A stretch of 38,922 nucleotides of DNA from Clostridia bacterium (GTDB lineage Bacteria > CBDUZB01 > JAGLHV01). Shown here piece by piece: positions 16,971-23,429 of this stretch; within the stretch, counting starts at the first letter, position 1, and each line of letters begins with the position of its first letter. The translations under genes and the position numbers were made by a program. The DNA is taken from positions 1 to 38,922 of the forward strand of contig JAUVLC010000010.1 in the NCBI GenBank assembly GCA_030595925.1. The letters run 5' to 3'. The notes under the pieces were generated by a model. The model searched no databases and was not told the DNA's origin. It saw nothing but the letters and a program-made list of their open reading frames with translations.

Positions 16971-17141
16971 TCATCCTCCAACACTACTTTTTACTGAACC
17001 TCCCACAGAATTATACCCCTCATTAATTTGATCTTTAAAATAACTCAATCCGGCAATAGCTCCCAATACTACTACCGCTAACAAAATCAAATATTCTACT
17101 AAACTTTGCCCTAAAGCACTTCTTTTCTTTTTCTTAAGCAT
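16971..17141 (-). CDS. Flp-type pilin 6 (last of six)
   Basis: 56 aa. Basic leader MLKKKKRSALG, then the mature start QSLVEYLILLAVVVLGAIAG, a hydrophobic helix with Glu5-Tyr6, the hallmark of Flp pilins cut by the TadV peptidase. The tail (SYFKDQINEGYNSVGGSVKS) is short. RBS AAGGAGGG lies 7 bases before the ATG at 17141. The helix is closely similar to pilin 2 (17962-18117): both carry GQSLVEYL and YFKD, so these two look like duplicates. Confidence 0.92.
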   Translation of the reverse strand: MLKKKKRSALGQSLVEYLILLAVVVLGAIAGLSYFKDQINEGYNSVGGSVKSSVGG

Positions 17142-17206
17142 TTTTCTCACCCTCCTTTTTTTAACATCAGTTCAAATTATTCCATTTTTATCCGGCTTAA
17201 AACTAA

Positions 17207-17383
17207 TTATCCACCAAAACTGGCAATACTATTAGCAATACCATCGTACCCGGTCATAATACCAGATCTCATAATGTTAATAATAACCACTGCCGCCGCT
17301 GCCATTACTCCCAAAATTATAGCATATTCTATCGCTGACTGCCCTTTCTTTTTCTTTAAGATGTTCTTCAATGTTATAAACAT
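17207..17383 (-). CDS. Flp-type pilin 5
   Basis: 58 aa from the ATG at 17383. Leader MFITLKNILKKKKG, then QSAIEYAIILGVMAAAAVVI with Glu5-Tyr6, and a short tail ending ANSIASFGG. The frame is open upstream to 17428, but an AGGAGG site sits 9 bases before 17383 and overlaps the alternative ATG four codons earlier, so 17383 is preferred. Its Ala-rich helix and IEYAI start are closest to the classic Flp1 pilin, making it a good candidate for the major subunit. Confidence 0.92.
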   Translation of the reverse strand: MFITLKNILKKKKGQSAIEYAIILGVMAAAAVVIINIMRSGIMTGYDGIANSIASFGG

Positions 17384-17476
17384 TTTTTCCATCCTCCTTT
17401 CTTTTATTCCATATTTAGTTTCCAACAAAACACCATAGATTCACTACATTTTATCCTTTTCGCTCTACATCGATAA

Positions 17477-17650
17477 CTATTCGGATTTTTCTTTCCAACT
17501 ATCCCAATATTCACCCGGATTAGAATGCATAGAAACCTGCGCATTGTTGCGCATATAATCCCTTATACAATTTACTGCTATTCCTACTGCCCCTGCAACT
17601 ACCGCAACAAGCAACAAATATTCTATAATGTTTTGCCCCTTTTTATTCAA
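17477..17650 (-). CDS. Flp-type pilin 4 (TTG start)
   Basis: 57 aa. An in-frame TAG lies just two codons upstream, so the TTG at 17650 is the only usable start. Leader M(N)KKG is the shortest of the six, followed by QNIIEYLLLVAVVAGAVGIA with Glu5-Tyr6. The tail is longer and polar (RDYMRNNAQVSMHSNPGEYW, ending in EKSE). A single Cys (N-C-I-R) follows the helix. Tail and start codon suggest a minor or adaptor pilin; that is inference. Confidence 0.85.
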   Translation of the reverse strand: MNKKGQNIIEYLLLVAVVAGAVGIAVNCIRDYMRNNAQVSMHSNPGEYWDSWKEKSE

Positions 17651-17674
17651 TTTCTAACACATCCTTTCCTCTAA

Positions 17675-17857
17675 TTATTCTGGTTCTTTAATAGTATAAT
17701 ATGAACCTTCACCCGTAGCAACACCCGCTGGATCCGCCTTCGTTACAATAAAGCCTTTTATCGTAGTTGCTACCGCTGTTATGGCTCCGGCTATTACAGC
17801 AACTACTAAAAGATACTCGATTACATTTTGCCCCTTACTTTTTTTATTTTTAAACAA
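17675..17857 (-). CDS. Flp-type pilin 3 (TTG start)
   Basis: 60 aa. GAGGAGGTG stands 6-8 bases before a TTG at 17857, which I take as the start although the frame stays open upstream to 17911. Leader MFKNKKSKG, then QNVIEYLLVVAVIAGAITAV with Glu5-Tyr6. The tail (KADPAGVATGEGSYYTIKEP) differs from all other copies. It shares the QN-x-IEYLL opening with pilin 4, so the two are probably paralogues. Confidence 0.88.
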   Translation of the reverse strand: MFKNKKSKGQNVIEYLLVVAVIAGAITAVATTIKGFIVTKADPAGVATGEGSYYTIKEPE

Positions 17858-17961
17858 TTTAAACACCTCCTCTTTATTATTAAAACAAATCCCTTCCCAA
17901 TTTTCAAGCATCCCCCCCCTTTCTTTAAAAATTTACTTTTTTATTTAATTCTTTTATTTTA

Positions 17962-18117
17962 TTATCCCGCTCGCGACTTCATTGCCTGCGTTACAGAATT
18001 AAAGGAATCAGTCACCGTATCTTTAAAATAAATCATTCCGGCAACAGTCCCGAGCACCACCACCGCTAATAAAACCAAATATTCCACTAAACTTTGCCCT
18101 TTTATCTTTTTTTTCAT
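17962..18117 (-). CDS. Flp-type pilin 2
   Basis: 51 aa. Leader MKKKIKG, then QSLVEYLVLLAVVVLGTVAG with Glu5-Tyr6; tail IYFKDTVTDSFNSVTQAMKS. The RBS is weak (GAGAGAAAG). The stop is TAATAA. Closest to pilin 6 in helix and tail (both have YFKD followed by a short Ser/Val tail). Confidence 0.9.
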   Translation of the reverse strand: MKKKIKGQSLVEYLVLLAVVVLGTVAGMIYFKDTVTDSFNSVTQAMKSRAG

Positions 18118-18151
18118 TTAATCTTTCTCTCTTTAGAAATTTATTTAATCG

Positions 18152-18319
18152 TTAATTGGCATCTATTAATTTCTTAGATATTTTATCAAAATAATCATCA
18201 AAAGTACTTTTCATCCCAACACTTATAACCATCATTCCCAAACATATCACAGCAGTAACAACCAGATATTCCAACAAAGCCTGCCCTTTTTTATTTCTCC
18301 TGCTTCCTCGTCTTTTCAT
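18152..18319 (-). CDS. Flp-type pilin 1, first gene after the riboswitch
   Basis: 55 aa. A long, very basic leader MKRRGSRRNKKG, then QALLEYLVVTAVICLGMMVI with Glu5-Tyr6 and a Cys in the helix; tail SVGMKSTFDDYFDKISKKLI. The RBS is GGAG 6-8 bases before the ATG at 18319. It is the first gene of the Tad run, about 95 bases after the terminator-like element of the c-di-GMP riboswitch. Confidence 0.9.
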   Translation of the reverse strand: MKRRGSRRNKKGQALLEYLVVTAVICLGMMVISVGMKSTFDDYFDKISKKLIDAN

Positions 18320-18417
18320 CTCTATTCTCCTAATTTTTTCTTGATCACCTTTTTCCCTTACCTTATTTTAGACACGCTTTTTAATTATACTCTTCTTTTC
18401 TTTTTCTGTCAAGTCAT

Positions 18418-18461
18418 AAAAAAACCGGCACCACCTTTTCAAGAGTCACTTAGAAACCGGT
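18418..18461 (-). terminator. Terminator-like element of the Tad riboswitch
   Basis: On the minus strand ACCGG (18461-18457) can pair with CCGGT (18428-18424), which runs into seven T (18424-18418). The inner loop is ~28 bases with weak inner pairing. The same segment 18461-18457 can instead pair with ACCGG at 18470-18466, making a competing hairpin with a 5-base loop. These mutually exclusive folds between the aptamer and the first pilin gene are what a transcription-terminating riboswitch needs. The direction of switching cannot be read from sequence. Confidence 0.6.
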
Positions 18462-18481
18462 CATCCCGGTCAGTGATATCC

Positions 18482-18580
18482 CTTCGGTAGCCCGGCTGTC
18501 CACTATTATAGCATAATGAACCACGTGGCTTTGCGTCTCTATCTTTAAATAAAACAATGATAGATTTGCCTTTTTCGAAG
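18482..18580 (-). ncRNA. c-di-GMP-I (GEMM-I) riboswitch aptamer upstream of the Tad pilin genes
   Basis: On the minus strand the GEMM-I order is present. P1 CUUCG (18580-18576) pairs with CGAAG (18486-18482). The joiner AAAAA leads to GGCAAA (18570-18565). P2 is UCUAUC/GAUAGA with a 15-base loop. The ligand-pocket stretch ACGCAAAGCC (18536-18527) follows, then P3 (outer CCAC/GUGG, inner AUUAU/AUAAU) and the closing segment ACAGCCGGGCUACCGAAGG. The paired bases, GGCAAA, CGCAAAGCC and CCGGGCUACC all match the family. The P2 loop lacks the usual GNRA tetraloop, so the P2-P3 dock may be weak. It lies in the leader of the pilin operon. Confidence 0.92.
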
Positions 18581-18621
18581 ATTATTCTAAACCTTTATAG
18601 CTTTTACCACCTGACATTATA

Positions 18622-18649
18622 AGTATAACACAAGAATTCGATTTGTCAA
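18622..18649 (-). promoter_or_regulatory. Promoter of the Tad riboswitch-pilin transcript
   Basis: Minus strand: TTGACA (18649-18644), a 16-base spacer, then TATACT (18627-18622). Transcription would start near 18615, about 35 bases before the aptamer P1. The -35 box is a full sigma70 consensus and the -10 box is one base off it. Confidence 0.8.
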
Positions 18650-18664
18650 GAGGAAAAAGTAGGA

Positions 18665-18832
18665 ATGCTGGAAATGGTCAAAATATTACCCCCGCCCAAA
18701 AGGAAAACTAAAGAAACTATTATATATAAGCCCATAAATATACAAGCGGCTCAAAAGAGAAACAGAACAATTATTCCCGAAAAAAAAGAAACCACAAAGG
18801 GAGGTAGTAGTTTTGTAATTTCCTTAATTTAA
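18665..18832 (+). CDS. Possible small basic protein between the divergent promoters
   Basis: 56 codons including the stop (55 aa) from an ATG at 18665. The product is basic and Pro/Lys-rich (KILPPPKRKTKE, later IIPEKKETTKGGSSF) with a hydrophobic end VISLI. AGAGGA lies ~10 bases upstream. It has no membrane helix or known motif, and no clear plus-strand promoter; its 5' end sits just beyond the -35 box of the Tad promoter. It could be a chance ORF. Confidence 0.3.
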   Translation: MLEMVKILPPPKRKTKETIIYKPINIQAAQKRNRTIIPEKKETTKGGSSFVISLI

Positions 18833-18907
18833 AAGACACAACTGAAATAATTAATTTTTTTTCCAGCATATCATCCTTCCATCTGAGGCAGAGCGGGAAC
18901 TAATTTG

Positions 18908-18947
18908 GCCAAACTTAAGACCAACATCGTCTTTTGGTCCTTTTGGC
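18908..18947. other. Two-tier stem-loop just upstream of the regulator promoter
   Basis: GCCAAA (18908-18913) pairs with TTTGGC (18942-18947) and GACCAA (18919-18924) with TTGGTC (18934-18939), leaving a 9-base loop and an unequal internal bulge. It ends 5 bases before the -35 box of the rightward promoter. It may be a protein-binding dyad or a folded end of a leftover transcript; there is no T-run. Confidence 0.5.
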
Positions 18948-18952
18948 AAAAC

Positions 18953-18981
18953 TTGACAAAAAAAAAAAAAGGTGTTATCCT
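18953..18981 (+). promoter_or_regulatory. Promoter of the MerR-type regulator gene
   Basis: TTGACA (18953-18958), a 17-base spacer consisting largely of A (a tract of at least 12), then TATCCT (18976-18981). It points right, divergent from the Tad promoter ~300 bases away. Confidence 0.6.
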
Positions 18982-18990
18982 TCTTATTGA

Positions 18991-19015
18991 AAGCAAGAAG
19001 TATACTGCTTACTTC
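18991..19015. promoter_or_regulatory. Overlapping inverted repeats, possible operator
   Basis: GAAGTA (18997-19002) and TACTTC (19010-19015) are exact reverse complements 7 bases apart. AAGCA (18991-18995) and TGCTT (19006-19010) form a second, interleaved pair. They lie between the predicted transcription start and the regulator gene, where an autoregulatory site would be expected. Typical MerR operators lie between -35 and -10, so the position is unusual. Confidence 0.45.
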
Positions 19016-19035
19016 TATCTATGGAGGAAAAAAAC

Positions 19036-19314
19036 TTGCCTAATAAAAAAGAACGTTTAAAATTGGGATTTCTAACTATAGGAGAACTGGCCAAAGCAGC
19101 GGGTGTGCCGGTTTCAACCATTAGATACTATACAGACATCGGTTTGCTTGAAATAGAAGCAAAAACCCCCGCTGGTTACCGATTATACAATAAACAGTTA
19201 AGTTTGAAAGTAATTTATAAAATCAGGCCACCTTTTGAAAAACGCCGTTCCCTGCAAGAAATTAAAAATTCTTTAAAAAATAAAAAAGTAGACTATGTCA
19301 AAGGAAAACATTAA
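19036..19314 (+). CDS. Short MerR-type DNA-binding protein
   Basis: 92 aa from a TTG at 19036. I prefer TTG to the ATG at 19021 because GGAGG (19023-19027) stands 8 bases before it and would otherwise be inside the gene. The helix-turn-helix region reads LTIGELAKAAGVPVSTIRYYTDIGLL...GYRLYNKQ, the standard MerR first half. After ~30 more basic residues (KIRPPFEKRRSLQEIKNSL) the protein stops. MerR proteins normally carry a coiled-coil dimer helix and an effector domain, both missing here; such short forms often act as DNA-binding partners or excisionase-like factors. Targets are unknown, though the divergent Tad promoter is the nearest candidate. Confidence 0.8.
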   Translation: MPNKKERLKLGFLTIGELAKAAGVPVSTIRYYTDIGLLEIEAKTPAGYRLYNKQLSLKVIYKIRPPFEKRRSLQEIKNSLKNKKVDYVKGKH

Positions 19315-19361
19315 GCTTTTGACTGAAATTAAAAATAATGATCAATCAAAAAAGGAAAAAA

Positions 19362-21377
19362 ATGAAAAATAATAAAAGGTTCTTGATTACTGTTATTATT
19401 TATTTGTTATGTAATTCATATCTTTATGCTCACTTCGAAAAAATAGGTGTAGGGGCACGATGCATTGGCAGAGCAAAAAATTTTGTTGCTGTTTGTGATG
19501 ATGTTTACAGTATTTATTACAATCCTGCCGGATTATCGCAACTAAGCAAAAAAGAACTTAGTACCAGTTGTGGAAAAATTCACTGGGGACTAGACGATAA
19601 CAGCAATTTAGTCAATAGCCTTTGTTTTTATGCTCAGCCTTTAAAAGGTAAGACAGAAGGATTATCGTGGGGAACTATTGGTATAGGATGGTTAAATTTT
19701 AGTCTGGCTGACTTATACCGGGAAGACACTATTATTCTCTCTTATGGTAGAAGATTATATAAAAATCGCCTTGCCGGGGGAATAAACTTAAAATGGATGG
19801 CAAAAAAATATGGGGAAAATGCTTATACCCAATTAGATCCTCTTTTCAGCAATGGGTCAGTGGTTAGTAACTACAGCATAGATCTTAGCGGCCTATACAA
19901 ACCAACTCAAACTCTTTCTTTTGGCCTTATCTTAACTGATGTCAATCAACCTAACATGGAACTTGAAAAAGAAGAAGAACGTACACCTATGGGTATCAAA
20001 CTCGGTATTGCTTATAAAAAGGATGTCTTTAATGTGGGTTTAGATACCCATTATAAGGATGATAGTCTAAAATTTTATGCCGGGGGAGAAAAATGGATTT
20101 TTCAAAAAATATTAGGCATAAGAGGTGGAATCGGGGCAGGAGACCATTTATATAGAAATTTAACCTGTGGAATAAGCTGGAATTACCCTTTATTTCAAAT
20201 AGACTATGCTTTTGCTTATCCTATTTATGGAATTGAAGAAATGTATGGAACACACCAAATATCTTTAACCTTGAAATTCGGAAAAGAAATTATTTATAAA
20301 TACCCTCTAACTGAAAAAGAACAGGCCGTTGTTACTGCATACTTAAGAGAAGGAATAGATTTATACCAGAAAAAAAGGCTTGCCGAAGCACGTATTATTT
20401 TTAAAAAAATTTTTAGGCTTGTCCCCCGATCTGAATTAGCACATCAGTACATAAACAGTATTAACGGTCGAATAAAGATAGAAATAAAAAGTATTTATAA
20501 AAAAGCTTCTTCTTACTATAAAAACTCTTTGTGGAAAGAAGCCGAAAAGCAATGGCAGTATATTTTAATTTTAAACCGGAATGAAAAACAGGCCCAAGCA
20601 TTTATCCAATCAATTAAACAAAAAATAGATAAGTACTTCCAGCAGGGAATAAACCTGTCTCAAGAAAAAAAATATGTTCAAGCCATTAAAGAATGGGAAA
20701 AAATTGTAAAGGTTTATCCCGATTATCCACAAATAAATGAAAAGATTCAACAAGCATTAATCAACATAAAAAAACAAAAACTATTGCTCAAAAAAGAAAT
20801 TATTCAAAAATACATAAAAGAAGGTTTAAATTCCTACCGTAATAAAAATTACTTTTCTGCAGCGAGAAAATGGAAACAAGTATTAAGTTTAGACCCCGAA
20901 CAAAAAGAAGTTTTACATTTATTTACAGAATTAGGTAATGAACTCTTTGAAAAAGGTACACTTTCTTATCAAAACGGAAAATTCAAAGAAGCAATTAATC
21001 AATGGACTCAACTGCTTAAACTTACTCCTACTTATGTCCGGGCTAAAAGAGCCATCCAAAAAACAAGGAAAGAATTCATTGAAAAAAGCGCTAAACTTCA
21101 TCAGCAAGGAATTAAAGAATATAATGCAGGTAAATATTTAAAAGCCATTATTTTATGGGAAAAAGCTTTACAAATTACTCCCCAACATCAAAAAATTAAA
21201 AATATTTGTTTAGAAGCATATCTGGCTCAGGGAATCATTTATTACCGGGAAAATAAATTAAAAGAAGCAGAAAAAATATGGGAAAAAGCTTTAATTATTC
21301 AACCCGGACACAAAAAAGCAACGAAATACTTAAGGAGAGCAAAAACAAAAATAAAGAGACTGAAAGAATTAAAATAA
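19362..21377 (+). CDS. Outer-membrane barrel (PorV/UPF0164-like) fused to TPR repeats
   Basis: 671 aa from the ATG at 19362, which has AAGGAA before it and opens a signal peptide (FLITVIIYLLCNSYLYA). Residues ~22-310 have the PorV/UPF0164 barrel pattern: KIGVGARCIGRAKNFVAV and DDVYSIYYNPAGLSQL at the start, then alternating strands (SFGLILTDVNQPN, KLGIAYKKDVFNVGLDTH). From ~325 to the end there are about eight TPR-like pairs with the same W-type pattern (KEAEKQWQYIL, QAIKEWEKIV, AARKWKQVLSLDP) as the secreted TPR protein at 8580-9836. A barrel in the outer membrane with a large TPR arm in the periplasm is a good docking site for exported proteins or a pilus. Function is inferred. Confidence 0.85.
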   Translation: MKNNKRFLITVIIYLLCNSYLYAHFEKIGVGARCIGRAKNFVAVCDDVYSIYYNPAGLSQLSKKELSTSCGKIHWGLDDNSNLVNSLCFYAQPLKGKTEGLSWGTIGIGWLNFSLADLYREDTIILSYGRRLYKNRLAGGINLKWMAKKYGENAYTQLDPLFSNGSVVSNYSIDLSGLYKPTQTLSFGLILTDVNQPNMELEKEEERTPMGIKLGIAYKKDVFNVGLDTHYKDDSLKFYAGGEKWIFQKILGIRGGIGAGDHLYRNLTCGISWNYPLFQIDYAFAYPIYGIEEMYGTHQISLTLKFGKEIIYKYPLTEKEQAVVTAYLREGIDLYQKKRLAEARIIFKKIFRLVPRSELAHQYINSINGRIKIEIKSIYKKASSYYKNSLWKEAEKQWQYILILNRNEKQAQAFIQSIKQKIDKYFQQGINLSQEKKYVQAIKEWEKIVKVYPDYPQINEKIQQALINIKKQKLLLKKEIIQKYIKEGLNSYRNKNYFSAARKWKQVLSLDPEQKEVLHLFTELGNELFEKGTLSYQNGKFKEAINQWTQLLKLTPTYVRAKRAIQKTRKEFIEKSAKLHQQGIKEYNAGKYLKAIILWEKALQITPQHQKIKNICLEAYLAQGIIYYRENKLKEAEKIWEKALIIQPGHKKATKYLRRAKTKIKRLKELK

Positions 21378-21431
21378 GCCTATTTAAGTTTTAATAAATT
21401 TATCGACTTTATATTCAGGGAGGAAGTAATT

Positions 21432-23429
21432 ATGTCCAAAAAAAACATATTCGTTATATTATTCATCACCTGTTGGTGTGGCTGTTTTTTCCTTTATCCT
21501 GCAAAAAGCATTGCGGAAACAAATAAAAACCCGGAATGGATTTTTTACAACAAGACAAATTGTGGATTAATAGAAGACACTATTAACTGTATCGCTAAAG
21601 ATAAACATGCTTTCTGGTTTGGAACTCAAAAGGGAGTAAGCCTTTTCTATACCAAAAAAAACACCTTGACTAATTATTCCACGAACGACGGCCTTGCTTC
21701 TAATTATATCAACGGTATTCTTGTCCTGGACAACAAGGTCTGGTTCGGCACAAAAAAAGGATTAACCCAATTTAATAAAAATAAAAAATCCTGGACCACC
21801 TACACCATGAAAAACGGTTTGCCCCACAACCAGGTAAATACGCTTCTGAACATTGGAAATACTCTCTGGATAGGCACCGAAATAGGTTTAACTTCTTTTA
21901 ATAAGACAACTATGACTATGGGTGCTGTTTACACAACCAAAGACGGCCTTTTTGATAATAGAATTAAGACTTTGATCCGGGATGGAGCTCACCTGATTAT
22001 AGGAACTGTCGGCGCTGTAATCAACACCCTTAATATAGATACAGGAAAATGGAAAATACAATATCCTCAAACTACTCTTTACAGCAATATCGTTTTAACC
22101 GCAGAAAGGGGCTTTATCTGGTGTGGAACTAACGGGGGGGGAGTACGCGGCTATAACAAATCTTCTCAAACATGGAAAACCTATACAACTTCTAACGGAT
22201 TATGTGATAACTTTGTTCAGGCAATTGCCCGTGATGGAAAAAATCTATGGGTGGGAACATTTGATGGAATAAGTCTCTTTAATATGGATACAAAAAAATG
22301 GAAAACATTTTCCTCTAAAGAAGGCATATCAATAAGCACAATCCTGGTAGACGGAAATTATGTCTGGTTTGGCACAGATAATGAAGGAATCCGCCGATAT
22401 AACAAACAAATTCCTCAAATAGAAATTAATACAGAACTAAGTTCGCTTACCAAACTAGAAATTTCTACCCCGTTAAAAATAGATTGTTTTATTTCCAGTT
22501 ATCAAAAAATGGGCAAACCGGTAATAGAATACAGTACAGCATCTTTCCCCGACATATGGACTAATACAGAAATAACCGTTGTTCCTGCTAAAACAAAAAA
22601 CCATTACCAAATTATTTGGACAATGGAAAATTTACCTTGTTTAAGTGATACTTATAATCTTCGCCTAACCGTTGAAAATGAACAAGAAGATTATAATTCA
22701 TCCATAGCTACCATTAAAATAGATACTATTCCTCCCAAAATCACCCTTGACTCTACTACTGCTTCCCGAAACATAGGATTACAAAATATTTCAGGAACAT
22801 ACAACAAAAACAAAATTGACAATATACTTGTTCAGCCGGGTAATGTATTAGCTACCTTAAAACCTAACAACCAAACATTTACCGCTCTGGTCAATCTGGA
22901 AGAAGGAAAAAACCTTATCAGGGCAACTTTAACCGACTGGCTTGACCAAACGGCAACAACAAAGACCGTAATGATAGCTAAAGCTAAATCTACTCCAGGA
23001 ATCACGGTAGAAAAAATTCCTACTACAAAAAAGGAAGAAGTTGTTACTCGTCTCACTCTACAGGAAACCTTGCTTTTTGACTCCGGAAGTGCTCAAATAA
23101 AAAAGGGCGGAGAAAAAACAATTGATACAATTGCTGAGTTCTTAAAAAGATATCCTCCGGAAAAACACCCCAATCTGGAAATTGTTATAAACGGACATAC
23201 AGACAATGTTCCCATACAAAAATGTCTTTATTCTTCTAATTTAAAACTTTCTCAGGCCCGTGCACACACTGTTTTTCAGTCTTTAATGAAAAACAGCTCT
23301 TTATCCGCAGAATCTTTTTCGATAAAAGGTTACGGAAAAACAAAACCCAAAGTTTCTAATAAAACGGCTAAAGGACGAGCTCGAAACCGAAGGGTAGAAA
23401 TTATAATTAAAACTAAAAGTGGATTGTGA
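21432..23429 (+). CDS. Seven-bladed propeller joined to an OmpA peptidoglycan-binding domain
   Basis: 665 aa with a signal peptide (ILFITCWCGCFFLYPAKSIA). Residues ~45-330 hold seven W-x-GT strands (WFGTQKG, WFGTKKG, WIGTEIG, IIGTVGA, WCGTNGG, WVGTFDG, WFGTDNE) with NGL-type turns between them: the Reg_prop repeats that sense polysaccharides in hybrid two-component systems. One full seven-bladed ring is present. An Ig-like stretch (~340-520) follows. Residues ~545-660 are an OmpA-family domain (LLFDSGSAQIKKGG, VINGHTDNVPIQ, LSQARAHTVF, GYGKTKPKV, RARNRRVEI), which binds peptidoglycan. The protein would sit in the periplasm, attached to the wall, with a ligand-reading head. The next gene, a sensor phosphatase, overlaps by 4 bases. 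Confidence 0.9.
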   Translation: MSKKNIFVILFITCWCGCFFLYPAKSIAETNKNPEWIFYNKTNCGLIEDTINCIAKDKHAFWFGTQKGVSLFYTKKNTLTNYSTNDGLASNYINGILVLDNKVWFGTKKGLTQFNKNKKSWTTYTMKNGLPHNQVNTLLNIGNTLWIGTEIGLTSFNKTTMTMGAVYTTKDGLFDNRIKTLIRDGAHLIIGTVGAVINTLNIDTGKWKIQYPQTTLYSNIVLTAERGFIWCGTNGGGVRGYNKSSQTWKTYTTSNGLCDNFVQAIARDGKNLWVGTFDGISLFNMDTKKWKTFSSKEGISISTILVDGNYVWFGTDNEGIRRYNKQIPQIEINTELSSLTKLEISTPLKIDCFISSYQKMGKPVIEYSTASFPDIWTNTEITVVPAKTKNHYQIIWTMENLPCLSDTYNLRLTVENEQEDYNSSIATIKIDTIPPKITLDSTTASRNIGLQNISGTYNKNKIDNILVQPGNVLATLKPNNQTFTALVNLEEGKNLIRATLTDWLDQTATTKTVMIAKAKSTPGITVEKIPTTKKEEVVTRLTLQETLLFDSGSAQIKKGGEKTIDTIAEFLKRYPPEKHPNLEIVINGHTDNVPIQKCLYSSNLKLSQARAHTVFQSLMKNSSLSAESFSIKGYGKTKPKVSNKTAKGRARNRRVEIIIKTKSGL

